Shown here piece after piece: positions 10,619 to 22,800 of a stretch of DNA of 64,000 nt. The DNA is from Arctopsyche grandis (taxonomy: Eukaryota > Arthropoda > Insecta > Trichoptera > Hydropsychidae). Location: NCBI RefSeq assembly GCF_051622035.1, contig NC_135361.1, positions 30,475,205 to 30,539,204 on the forward strand, written 5' to 3'. Position numbers and translations under genes: made by a program. How positions within the stretch are numbered: the first letter of the stretch is position 1; the number at the start of each line of letters is the position of its first letter. Below the pieces are notes generated by a model. That model was not told the origin of the DNA. It did not search any database and was given only the letters and a program-made list of their open reading frames with translations.

Positions 10619-12467
10619 ATGATGGAGTGCAGGCTTTGTCTTGGATCAGCTCCGGCCGCATCTTCCGTCTCCATCTTCGGCGAATCTCATCCAGAGCGTC
10701 TGGAGCAACGCATTCGAACCTGCTGTCAAATTCAGGTCGGTGCTGGTTACAGGTTACAATTATTGTGGACCCAATTGGTTAACTCTTCTCACCGCTTGAT
10801 CCTACTTTTTCCATCTGCAGGTTAAAAGAGGCGATGGGTTGCCAGACACGGTGTGTCTTTCGTGTAAGACCAGTCTGGAATTGTTGATCAGCTTTCGAAA
10901 GGCTTGTTTTCGAAACAACGTATCGTCTCAACTGAGGTTAGACGATTGCATGAAGATCAAGACTGAAGAAGTTTTATTGGAAGATCTAATATGGGACGAT
11001 GAGCCTTCCCAATCGACAATTCACCGAAAGAATAGTGAAATGTGCTTAGAGTCATTTCCCAGTGAATCTGAACTTATTTTACACAAAAGATCACATCCTG
11101 GAGAAAATCTGTTCAAATGTAACATTTGTTTGAAATCATATGTTCATAAAAAAAAACTTGTGTCACATTTGAGATCTCACACGGGGGAAAGGGCTTTCAA
11201 GTGTGAAATTTGTCTAAAATCATTTACTCGAAAATATAACCTCGAGATACATCGAAAATTGCATACTGGGATAAAACTATATAAATGTGACATTTGTTTA
11301 AAATCATATGTTCGTAAAGATGAACTTGTGTCACATTTGAGAACTCACACAGGGGAAAAGCCATACAGGTGTGAAATTTGTCTAAAATCATTTACACAAG
11401 CATCTAGCCTCGTGACACATAAAAAATTGCATACTGGGATAAAACCACACAAATGTGACATTTGTTTAAAATCATTTACTCTAAAATTTACCCTCGAGAC
11501 ACATAAAAAATTGCATACTGGGATAAAACCACACAAATGTGACATTTGTTTAAAATCATTTACTCTAAAATTTAACCTCGAGACACATAAAAAATTGCAT
11601 GCTGGGATACAAGTTCATAAATGTGACATTTGTTTAAAATCATTTATTTATAAACGTGAACTTGTGTCACATTTGAGATATCACACGGGGGAAAAGCCTT
11701 ACAAGTGTGAAACTTGTCTAAAATCATTTACTCGAAAATCTGGCCTCGATACACATAAAAAATTGCATGCTGGGATAAAACTACACAAATGTAACATTTG
11801 TTTAAAATCATATGTTCGTAAAAATGAACTTGTTAGCCATTTGAGATCCCACACAGGGGAAAAGCCATACAAGTGTGAAATTTGTCTAAAATCATTTACT
11901 CTAACATCTAGCCTCGGGACACATAAAAAATTGCATGCTGGGATAAAACCACACAAATGTGACATTTGTTTAAAATCATATGTTCGTAAAAATGAACTTG
12001 TGAGACATTTGAGATCCCACACAGGGGAAAAGCCATACAAGTGTGAAATTTGTCTAAAATCATTTACTCAAACATCTATCCTCGTGACACATAAAAAATT
12101 GCATACTGGGATAAAACCACACAAATGTGACATTTGTTTAAAATCATTTACTCTAAAATTTAACCTCGAGACACATAAAAAATTGCATACTGGGATAAAA
12201 CCACACAAATGTGACATTTGTTTAAAATCATTTACTCTAAAATTTACCCTCGAGTCACATAAAAAATTGCATGCTGGGATAAAACCACACAAATGTGACA
12301 TTTGTTTAAAATCATTTAGTTATAAAAGTAGACTTGTGTCACATTTGAGATCCCACACAGGGGAAAAGCCTTACAAGTGTGAAACTTGTCTAAAATCATT
12401 TACTCGAAAATCTGGCCTCAATACACATAAAAAAATTGCATGCAAGGATAAAACTACACAAATGTAA
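10619..12467 (+). CDS. ZAD-type C2H2 zinc-finger protein, tail broken by a frameshift
   Basis: Two exons: 10619-10735 and 10821-12467 (donor CAG|GTCGGT, acceptor CTGCAG|GTT; phase 0; about 587 residues). The N-terminus starts MMECRLCLG; CRLC in exon 1 and CLSC in exon 2 are the paired cysteines of a zinc-finger-associated domain, an insect-expanded dimerisation module. A short acidic linker with a possible degenerate finger follows. Then come fifteen intact C2H2 fingers with H-x3-H spacing, nearly all with the core CxxCLKSF/Y. Linkers alternate between HTGEKPYK and H(T/A)GIKPHK, and adjacent fingers are almost identical, pointing to recent 84 bp tandem duplication. Finger 16 loses its second zinc histidine because seven A replace the six seen in sister repeats (about 12427-12433); the frame then stops at 12467. 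It is probably a nuclear DNA-binding factor; target unknown. Either ATG of the MM pair could start it. Confidence 0.85.
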
Positions 12468-12618
12468 CATTTGTTTAAAATCATATGTTCGTAAAAATGA
12501 ACTTGTGAGACATTTGAGATCCCACACTGGGGAAACGCCTTTCAAGTGTGAAATTTGTTTAAAATCATTACTTGCAAATCTGTCCTCTGGTCACATAATA
12601 AATTGCATACTGGGATGA
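12468..12618 (+). pseudogene. Out-of-frame continuation of the zinc-finger array
   Basis: In the +1-shifted frame the array continues with one well-formed finger (HKCNICLKSYVRKNELVRHL, ending HTGE) and a last degenerate one (CEICLKSLLANLSSGH...). It ends at a stop at 12616-12618. Either this is the true C-terminus and the assembly carries a one-base homopolymer error, or the gene was recently truncated in this individual. A polyadenylation-like AATAAA lies near 12775. Confidence 0.7.
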
Positions 12619-12849
12619 ATATAAAAAAAATTGTTATTATATAATTATACTGTTAATATTCTTACATTTTGGCTGCATGCGTGGCAAGATGTTTCTGGTG
12701 CCCCCCCTCAGATTACATTTCTCCTCATTGCAGTTTATTTGAATAATTTTAAGAGAAATAATAATTGAAAATTAAATAAACAGATCTATTATTTGGCTTA
12801 CTTGTTTTATTTATTTTAAATGTAATAATTCACGAGGTACTTGCTTACC

Positions 12850-13416
12850 ATTACATTCATCAAGAAGCGCTTTGTGTGCAGACATTTCCAAAAAAGTTTG
12901 CAAAGTAATGGAATTGTTGATTAAGATTATCAACTCCATTATAGCTGATGCTCTTAATCATCGCTAATTTAAAGAATTTTTAGTTGAGATAGAAAGCGAG
13001 TACGCAGATCTTCTGCTGCATAACAAGGTACGTTGGTTATCAAGAGGAAACGTTTTAAAACGGTTCGCTTCCTTATTAACAGAAATTAAAACATTTCTCC
13101 TTGAGAACACCATCCAGAACTAAAGGATAATCAGTGGTGGATACAAAAATTTTATAAATCAGCTTAATCGTAAACTACAGTGGATGGAAACCCAAATTTT
13201 TCGATGTTAGAAGAAGCCATTTCATTCGAAAACAAATTATCCCTTTTTGATCAAGATTTTGAAAGAGAAACTTTGATTCACTTTTCAAGCCTGCTGAAAC
13301 ATCGCCAAGAAAATAATTCTGATATTGACATTTGCTATTTCAAAACAATAATTTTAAATATGAGGGAAACTATTCTCAACAAATTTCAGAAATTCAGAAA
13401 CGGCAAAGCGATTTGA
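12850..13416 (+). pseudogene. Decayed hAT transposase (ZBED5/FAM200-like) remnant
   Basis: Translation from about 12860 gives SRSALCADISKKVCKVMELL, a stop at ALNHR*FKEF, then ESEYADLLLHNKVRWLSRGN and VLKRF. This is the central region of hAT transposases of the ZBED5/GTF2IRD2-like branch, in which VRWLSRG is characteristic. A second segment at 13180-13416 (FENKLSLFDQDFERE..., NMRETILNKFQKF) matches the next conserved part. The internal stop and the frame changes show it is dead. The C-terminal dimerisation region is absent here. It is separate from the hAT copy that starts at 13652. Confidence 0.7.
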
Positions 13417-13714
13417 CTTTGATCCCGGTTTGACTTGCATGAAATCTGACTACCTTATACAGGAGCGATGATGATGCCATCGTAAGACTTGTGTATTGTT
13501 GTGCAATATAGCCGGAATAGCACAAGTTGTGCTATATTCCTACGGTAATTGGATTATTCGTCACATTGCGGTGGTCACAGAGACAATTTTTGCCATGAAA
13601 ATCTCGAATACACAATATTTGGCACTCAAGTTCTCGTTAATGATGTATGATTAAAGTGACCATACGTCCCGTTTTGAACGGGACCGTCCCGTTTTTAGGT
13701 AGCCTGTCCCGTTG

Positions 13715-13806
13715 GGTTACACGACAATTGGTGCAAGTCCAAAATGTTCAACGACAAAATGTACCCGAAAATTAGTGCACTGACAAAATGTACCCGCGAC
13801 AAAATG
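13715..13806 (+). repeat. Left terminal inverted repeat of the giant foldback element
   Basis: It starts ggttacacgacaattggtgc and contains the blocks TTCAACGACAAAATGTACCC, AAAATTAGTGCACTGAC and one CGACAAAATGTACCCG-type unit before running straight into the first satellite monomer. It matches the right end in inverse orientation nearly base for base. Confidence 0.8.
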
Positions 13807-16800
13807 TTTCAAATGAATAATTTACTTTTATCGTACACATCGCGGGCGTTATTAAATTAGTATAAATGACAGGGGTTCTTAACCGTATCCAATATTTACG
13901 TATTTAAATTGAAAAAAAAAACTTTCCGAGCGTATGAACTGCAGATTACATTGCATTAGTTTATATGGCAGGGCTTCTCAACCGTCTCCAAAATTTTCTT
14001 TATTTCAAATGAATAATTTACTTTTTATCGTACACATCGCGGGCGTTATTAAATTAGTATAAATGACAGGGGTTCTTAACCGTATCCAATATTTACGTAT
14101 TTAAATTGAAAAAAAAAACTTTCCGAGCGTATGAACTGCAGATTACATTGCATTAGTTTATATGGCAGGGCTTCTCAACCGTCTCCAAAATTTTCTTTAT
14201 TTCAAATGAATAATTTACTTTTTATCGTACACATCGCGGGCGTTATTAAATTAGTATAAATGACAGGGGTTCTTAACCGTATCCAATATTTACGTATTTA
14301 AATTGAAAAAAAAAACTTTCCGAGCGTATGAACTGCAGATTACATTGCATTAGTTTATATGGCAGGGCTTCTCAACCGTCTCCAAAATTTTCTTTATTTC
14401 AAATGAATAATTTACTTTTTATCGTACACATCGCGGGCGTTATTAAATTAGTATAAATGACAGGGGTTCTTAACCGTATCCAATATTTACGTATTTAAAT
14501 TGAAAAAAAAAACTTTCCGAGCGTATGAACTGCAGATTACATTGCATTAGTTTATATGGCAGGGCTTCTCAACCGTCTCCAAAATTTTCTTTATTTCAAA
14601 TGAATAATTTACTTTTTATCGTACACATCGCGGGCGTTATTAAATTAGTATAAATGACAGGGGTTCTTAACCGTATCCAATATTTACGTATTTAAATTGA
14701 AAAAAAAAACTTTCCGAGCGTATGAACTGCAGATTACATTGCATTAGTTTATATGGCAGGGCTTCTCAACCGTCTCCAAAATTTTCTTTATTTCAAATGA
14801 ATAATTTACTTTTTATCGTACACATCGCGGGCGTTATTAAATTAGTATAAATGACAGGGGTTCTTAACCGTATCCAATATTTACGTATTTAAATTGAAAA
14901 AAAAAACTTTCCGAGCGTATGAACTGCAGATTACATTGCATTAGTTTATATGGCAGGGCTTCTCAACCGTCTCCAAAATTTTCTTTATTTCAAATGAATA
15001 ATTTACTTTTTATCGTACACATCGCGGGCGTTATTAAATTAGTATAAATGACAGGGGTTCTTAACCGTATCCAATATTTACGTATTTAAATTGAAAAAAA
15101 AAACTTTCCGAGCGTATGAACTGCAGATTACATTGCATTAGTTTATATGGCAGGGCTTCTCAACCGTCTCCAAAATTTTCTTTATTTCAAATGAATAATT
15201 TACTTTTTATCGTACACATCGCGGGCGTTATTAAATTAGTATAAATGACAGGGGTTCTTAACCGTATCCAATATTTACGTATTTAAATTGAAAAAAAAAA
15301 CTTTCCGAGCGTATGAACTGCAGATTACATTGCATTAGTTTATATGGCAGGGCTTCTCAACCGTCTCCAAAATTTTCTTTATTTCAAATGAATAATTTAC
15401 TTTTTATCGTACACATCGCGGGCGTTATTAAATTAGTATAAATGACAGGGGTTCTTAACCGTATCCAATATTTACGTATTTAAATTGAAAAAAAAAACTT
15501 TCCGAGCGTATGAACTGCAGATTACATTGCATTAGTTTATATGGCAGGGCTTCTCAACCGTCTCCAAAATTTTCTTTATTTCAAATGAATAATTTACTTT
15601 TTATCGTACACATCGCGGGCGTTATTAAATTAGTATAAATGACAGGGGTTCTTAACCGTATCCAATATTTACGTATTTAAATTGAAAAAAAAAACTTTCC
15701 GAGCGTATGAACTGCAGATTACATTGCATTAGTTTATATGGCAGGGCTTCTCAACCGTCTCCAAAATTTTCTTTATTTCAAATGAATAATTTACTTTTTA
15801 TCGTACACATCGCGGGCGTTATTAAATTAGTATAAATGACAGGGGTTCTTAACCGTATCCAATATTTACGTATTTAAATTGAAAAAAAAAACTTTCCGAG
15901 CGTATGAACTGCAGATTACATTGCATTAGTTTATATGGCAGGGCTTCTCAACCGTCTCCAAAATTTTCTTTATTTCAAATGAATAATTTACTTTTTATCG
16001 TACACATCGCGGGCGTTATTAAATTAGTATAAATGACAGGGGTTCTAAACCGTATCCAATATTTACGTATTTAAATTGAAAAAAAAACTTTCCGAGCGTA
16101 TGAACTGCAGATTACATTGCATTAGTTTATATGGCAGGGCTTCTCAACCGTCTCCAAAATTTTCTTTATTTCAAATGAATAATTTACTTTTTATCGTACA
16201 CATCGCGGGCGTTATTAAATTAGTATAAATGACAGGGGTTCTTAACCGTATCCAATATTTACGTATTTAAATTGAAAAAAAAAACTTTCCGAGCGTATGA
16301 ACTGCAGATTACATTGCATTAGTTTATATGGCAGGGCTTCTCAACCGTCTCCAAAATTTTCTTTATTTCAAATGAATAATTTACTTTTTATCGTACACAT
16401 CGCGGGCGTTATTAAATTAGTATAAATGACAGGGGTTCTTAACCGTATCCAATATTTACGTATTTAAATTGAAAAAAAAAACTTTCCGAGCGTATGAACT
16501 GCAGATTACATTGCATTAGTTTATATGGCAGGGCTTCTCAACCGTCTCCAAAATTTTCTTTATTTCAAATGAATAATTTACTTTTTATCGTACACATCGC
16601 GGGCGTTATTAAATTAGTATAAATGACAGGGGTTCTTAACCGTATCCAATATTTACGTATTTAAATTGAAAAAAAAAACTTTCCGAGCGTATGAACTGCA
16701 GATTACATTGCATTAGTTTATATGGCAGGGCTTCTCAACCGTCTCCAAAATTTTCTTTATTTCAAATGAATAATTTACTTTTTATCGTACACATCGCGGG

Positions 16801-19800
16801 CGTTATTAAATTAGTATAAATGACAGGGGTTCTTAACCGTATCCAATATTTACGTATTTAAATTGAAAAAAAAAACTTTCCGAGCGTATGAACTGCAGAT
16901 TACATTGCATTAGTTTATATGGCAGGGCTTCTCAACCGTCTCCAAAATTTTCTTTATTTCAAATGAATAATTTACTTTTTATCGTACACATCGCGGGCGT
17001 TATTAAATTAGTATAAATGACAGGGGTTCTTAACCGTATCCAATATTTACGTATTTAAATTGAAAAAAAAAACTTTCCGAGCGTATGAACTGCAGATTAC
17101 ATTGCATTAGTTTATATGGCAGGGCTTCTCAACCGTCTCCAAAATTTTCTTTATTTCAAATGAATAATTTACTTTTTATCGTACACATCGCGGGCGTTAT
17201 TAAATTAGTATAAATGACAGGGGTTCTTAACCGTATCCAATATTTACGTATTTAAATTGAAAAAAAAAACTTTCCGAGCGTATGAACTGCAGATTACATT
17301 GCATTAGTTTATATGGCAGGGCTTCTCAACCGTCTCCAAAATTTTCTTTATTTCAAATGAATAATTTACTTTTTATCGTACACATCGCGGGCGTTATTAA
17401 ATTAGTATAAATGACAGGGGTTCTTAACCGTATCCAATATTTACGTATTTAAATTGAAAAAAAAAACTTTCCGAGCGTATGAACTGCAGATTACATTGCA
17501 TTAGTTTATATGGCAGGGCTTCTCAACCGTCTCCAAAATTTTCTTTATTTCAAATGAATAATTTACTTTTTATCGTACACATCGCGGGCGTTATTAAATT
17601 AGTATAAATGACAGGGGTTCTTAATATCCAATAAGGTTTACGTAATTTAAATTGAAAAAAAAAACTTTCCGAGCGTATGAACTGCAGATTACATTGCATT
17701 AGTTTATATGGCAGGGCTTCTCAACCGTCTCCAAAATTTTCTTTATTTCAAATGAATAATTTACTTTTTATCGTACACATCGCGGGCGTTATTAAATTAG
17801 TATAAATGACAGGGGTTCTTAACCGTATCCAATATTTACGTATTTAAATTGAAAAAAAAAACTTTCCGAGCGTATGAACTGCAGATTACATTGCATTAGT
17901 TTATATGGCAGGGCTTCTCAACCGTCTCCAAAATTTTCTTTATTTCAAATGAATAATTTACTTTTTATCGTACACATCGCGGGCGTTATTAAATTAGTAT
18001 AAATGACAGGGGTTCTTAACCGTATCCAATATTTACGTATTTAAATTGAAAAAAAAAACTTTCCGAGCGTATGAACTGCAGATTACATTGCATTAGTTTA
18101 TATGGCAGGGCTTCTCAACCGTCTCCAAAATTTTCTTTATTTCAAATGAATAATTTACTTTTTATCGTACACATCGCGGGCGTTATTAAATTAGTATAAA
18201 TGACAGGGGTTCTTAACCGTATCCAATATTTACGTATTTAAATTGAAAAAAAAAACTTTCCGAGCGTATGAACTGCAGATTACATTGCATTAGTTTATAT
18301 GGCAGGGCTTCTCAACCGTCTCCAAAATTTTCTTTATTTCAAATGAATAATTTACTTTTTATCGTACACATCGCGGGCGTTATTAAATTAGTATAAATGA
18401 CAGGGGTTCTTAACCGTATCCAATATTTACGTATTTAAATTGAAAAAAAAAACTTTCCGAGCGTATGAACTGCAGATTACATTGCATTAGTTTATATGGC
18501 AGGGCTTCTCAACCGTCTCCAAAATTTTCTTTATTTCAAATGAATAATTTACTTTTTATCGTACACATCGCGGGCGTTATTAAATTAGTATAAATGACAG
18601 GGGTTCTTAACCGTATCCAATATTTACGTATTTAAATTGAAAAAAAAAACTTTCCGAGCGTATGAACTGCAGATTACATTGCATTAGTTTATATGGCAGG
18701 GCTTCTCAACCGTCTCCAAAATTTTCTTTATTTCAAATGAATAATTTACTTTTTATCGTACACATCGCGGGCGTTATTAAATTAGTATAAATGACAGGGG
18801 TTCTTAACCGTATCCAATATTTACGTATTTAAATTGAAAAAAAAAACTTTCCGAGCGTATGAACTGCAGATTACATTGCATTAGTTTATATGGCAGGGCT
18901 TCTCAACCGTCTCCAAAATTTTCTTTATTTCAAATGAATAATTTACTTTTTATCGTACACATCGCGGGCGTTATTAAATTAGTATAAATGACAGGGGTTC
19001 TTAACCGTATCCAATATTTACGTATTTAAATTGAAAAAAAAAACTTTCCGAGCGTATGAACTGCAGATTACATTGCATTAGTTTATATGGCAGGGCTTCT
19101 CAACCGTCTCCAAAATTTTCTTTATTTCAAATGAATAATTTACTTTTTATCGTACACATCGCGGGCGTTATTAAATTAGTATAAATGACAGGGGTTCTTA
19201 ACCGTATCCAATATTTACGTATTTAAATTGAAAAAAAAAACTTTCCGAGCGTATGAACTGCAGATTACATTGCATTAGTTTATATGGCAGGGCTTCTCAA
19301 CCGTCTCCAAAATTTTCTTTATTTCAAATGAATAATTTACTTTTTATCGTACACATCGCGGGCGTTATTAAATTAGTATAAATGACAGGGGTTCTTAACC
19401 GTATCCAATATTTACGTATTTAAATTGAAAAAAAAAACTTTCCGAGCGTATGAACTGCAGATTACATTGCATTAGTTTATATGGCAGGGCTTCTCAACCG
19501 TCTCCAAAATTTTCTTTATTTCAAATGAATAATTTACTTTTTATCGTACACATCGCGGGCGTTATTAAATTAGTATAAATGACAGGGGTTCTTAACCGTA
19601 TCCAATATTTACGTATTTAAATTGAAAAAAAAAACTTTCCGAGCGTATGAACTGCAGATTACATTGCATTAGTTTATATGGCAGGGCTTCTCAACCGTCT
19701 CCAAAATTTTCTTTATTTCAAATGAATAATTTACTTTTTATCGTACACATCGCGGGCGTTATTAAATTAGTATAAATGACAGGGGTTCTTAACCGTATCC

Positions 19801-22800
19801 AATATTTACGTATTTAAATTGAAAAAAAAAACTTTCCGAGCGTATGAACTGCAGATTACATTGCATTAGTTTATATGGCAGGGCTTCTCAACCGTCTCCA
19901 AAATTTTCTTTATTTCAAATGAATAATTTACTTTTTATCGTACACATCGCGGGCGTTATTAAATTAGTATAAATGACAGGGGTTCTTAACCGTATCCAAT
20001 ATTTACGTATTTAAATTGAAAAAAAAAACTTTCCGAGCGTATGAACTGCAGATTACATTGCATTAGTTTATATGGCAGGGCTTCTCAACCGTCTCCAAAA
20101 TTTTCTTTATTTCAAATGAATAATTTACTTTTTATCGTACACATCGCGGGCGTTATTAAATTAGTATAAATGACAGGGGTTCTTAACCGTATCCAATATT
20201 TACGTATTTAAATTGAAAAAAAAAACTTTCCGAGCGTATGAACTGCAGATTACATTGCATTAGTTTATATGGCAGGGCTTCTCAACCGTCTCCAAAATTT
20301 TCTTTATTTCAAATGAATAATTTACTTTTTATCGTACACATCGCGGGCGTTATTAAATTAGTATAAATGACAGGGGTTCTTAACCGTATCCAATATTTAC
20401 GTATTTAAATTGAAAAAAAAAACTTTCCGAGCGTATGAACTGCAGATTACATTGCATTAGTTTATATGGCAGGGCTTCTCAACCGTCTCCAAAATTTTCT
20501 TTATTTCAAATGAATAATTTACTTTTTATCGTACACATCGCGGGCGTTATTAAATTAGTATAAATGACAGGGGTTCTTAACCGTATCCAATATTTACGTA
20601 TTTAAATTGAAAAAAAAAACTTTCCGAGCGTATGAACTGCAGATTACATTGCATTAGTTTATATGGCAGGGCTTCTCAACCGTCTCCAAAATTTTCTTTA
20701 TTTCAAATGAATAATTTACTTTTTATCGTACACATCGCGGGCGTTATTAAATTAGTATAAATGACAGGGGTTCTTAACCGTATCCAATATTTACGTATTT
20801 AAATTGAAAAAAAAAACTTTCCGAGCGTATGAACTGCAGATTACATTGCATTAGTTTATATGGCAGGGCTTCTCAACCGTCTCCAAAATTTTCTTTATTT
20901 CAAATGAATAATTTACTTTTTATCGTACACATCGCGGGCGTTATTAAATTAGTATAAATGACAGGGGTTCTTAACCGTATCCAATATTTACGTATTTAAA
21001 TTGAAAAAAAAAACTTTCCGAGCGTATGAACTGCAGATTACATTGCATTAGTTTATATGGCAGGGCTTCTCAACCGTCTCCAAAATTTTCTTTATTTCAA
21101 ATGAATAATTTACTTTTTATCGTACACATCGCGGGCGTTATTAAATTAGTATAAATGACAGGGGTTCTTAACCGTATCCAATATTTACGTATTTAAATTG
21201 AAAAAAAAAACTTTCCGAGCGTATGAACTGCAGATTACATTGCATTAGTTTATATGGCAGGGCTTCTCAACCGTCTCCAAAATTTTCTTTATTTCAAATG
21301 AATAATTTACTTTTTATCGTACACATCGCGGGCGTTATTAAATTAGTATAAATGACAGGGGTTCTTAACCGTATCCAATATTTACGTATTTAAATTGAAA
21401 AAAAAAACTTTCCGAGCGTATGAACTGCAGATTACATTGCATTAGTTTATATGGCAGGGCTTCTCAACCGTCTCCAAAATTTTCTTTATTTCAAATGAAT
21501 AATTTACTTTTTATCGTACACATCGCGGGCGTTATTAAATTAGTATAAATGACAGGGGTTCTTAACCGTATCCAATATTTACGTATTTAAATTGAAAAAA
21601 AAAACTTTCCGAGCGTATGAACTGCAGATTACATTGCATTAGTTTATATGGCAGGGCTTCTCAACCGTCTCCAAAATTTTCTTTATTTCAAATGAATAAT
21701 TTACTTTTTATCGTACACATCGCGGGCGTTATTAAATTAGTATAAATGACAGGGGTTCTTAACCGTATCCAATATTTACGTATTTAAATTGAAAAAAAAA
21801 ACTTTCCGAGCGTATGAACTGCAGATTACATTGCATTAGTTTATATGGCAGGGCTTCTCAACCGTCTCCAAAATTTTCTTTATTTCAAATGAATAATTTA
21901 CTTTTTATCGTACACATCGCGGGCGTTATTAAATTAGTATAAATGACAGGGGTTCTTAACCGTATCCAATATTTACGTATTTAAATTGAAAAAAAAAACT
22001 TTCCGAGCGTATGAACTGCAGATTACATTGCATTAGTTTATATGGCAGGGCTTCTCAACCGTCTCCAAAATTTTCTTTATTTCAAATGAATAATTTACTT
22101 TTTATCGTACACATCGCGGGCGTTATTAAATTAGTATAAATGACAGGGGTTCTTAACCGTATCCAATATTTACGTATTTAAATTGAAAAAAAAAACTTTC
22201 CGAGCGTATGAACTGCAGATTACATTGCATTAGTTTATATGGCAGGGCTTCTCAACCGTCTCCAAAATTTTCTTTATTTCAAATGAATAATTTACTTTTT
22301 ATCGTACACATCGCGGGCGTTATTAAATTAGTATAAATGACAGGGGTTCTTAACCGTATCCAATATTTACGTATTTAAATTGAAAAAAAAAACTTTCCGA
22401 GCGTATGAACTGCAGATTACATTGCATTAGTTTATATGGCAGGGCTTCTCAACCGTCTCCAAAATTTTCTTTATTTCAAATGAATAATTTACTTTTTATC
22501 GTACACATCGCGGGCGTTATTAAATTAGTATAAATGACAGGGGTTCTTAACCGTATCCAATATTTACGTATTTAAATTGAAAAAAAAAACTTTCCGAGCG
22601 TATGAACTGCAGATTACATTGCATTAGTTTATATGGCAGGGCTTCTCAACCGTCTCCAAAATTTTCTTTATTTCAAATGAATAATTTACTTTTTATCGTA
22701 CACATCGCGGGCGTTATTAAATTAGTATAAATGACAGGGGTTCTTAACCGTATCCAATATTTACGTATTTAAATTGAAAAAAAAAACTTTCCGAGCGTAT

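Noticed and set aside
11345..12301. Minus-strand open frames opposite the zinc-finger exon
   Set aside because: Repetitive mirror translations of the 84 bp finger repeat, with no independent signal.
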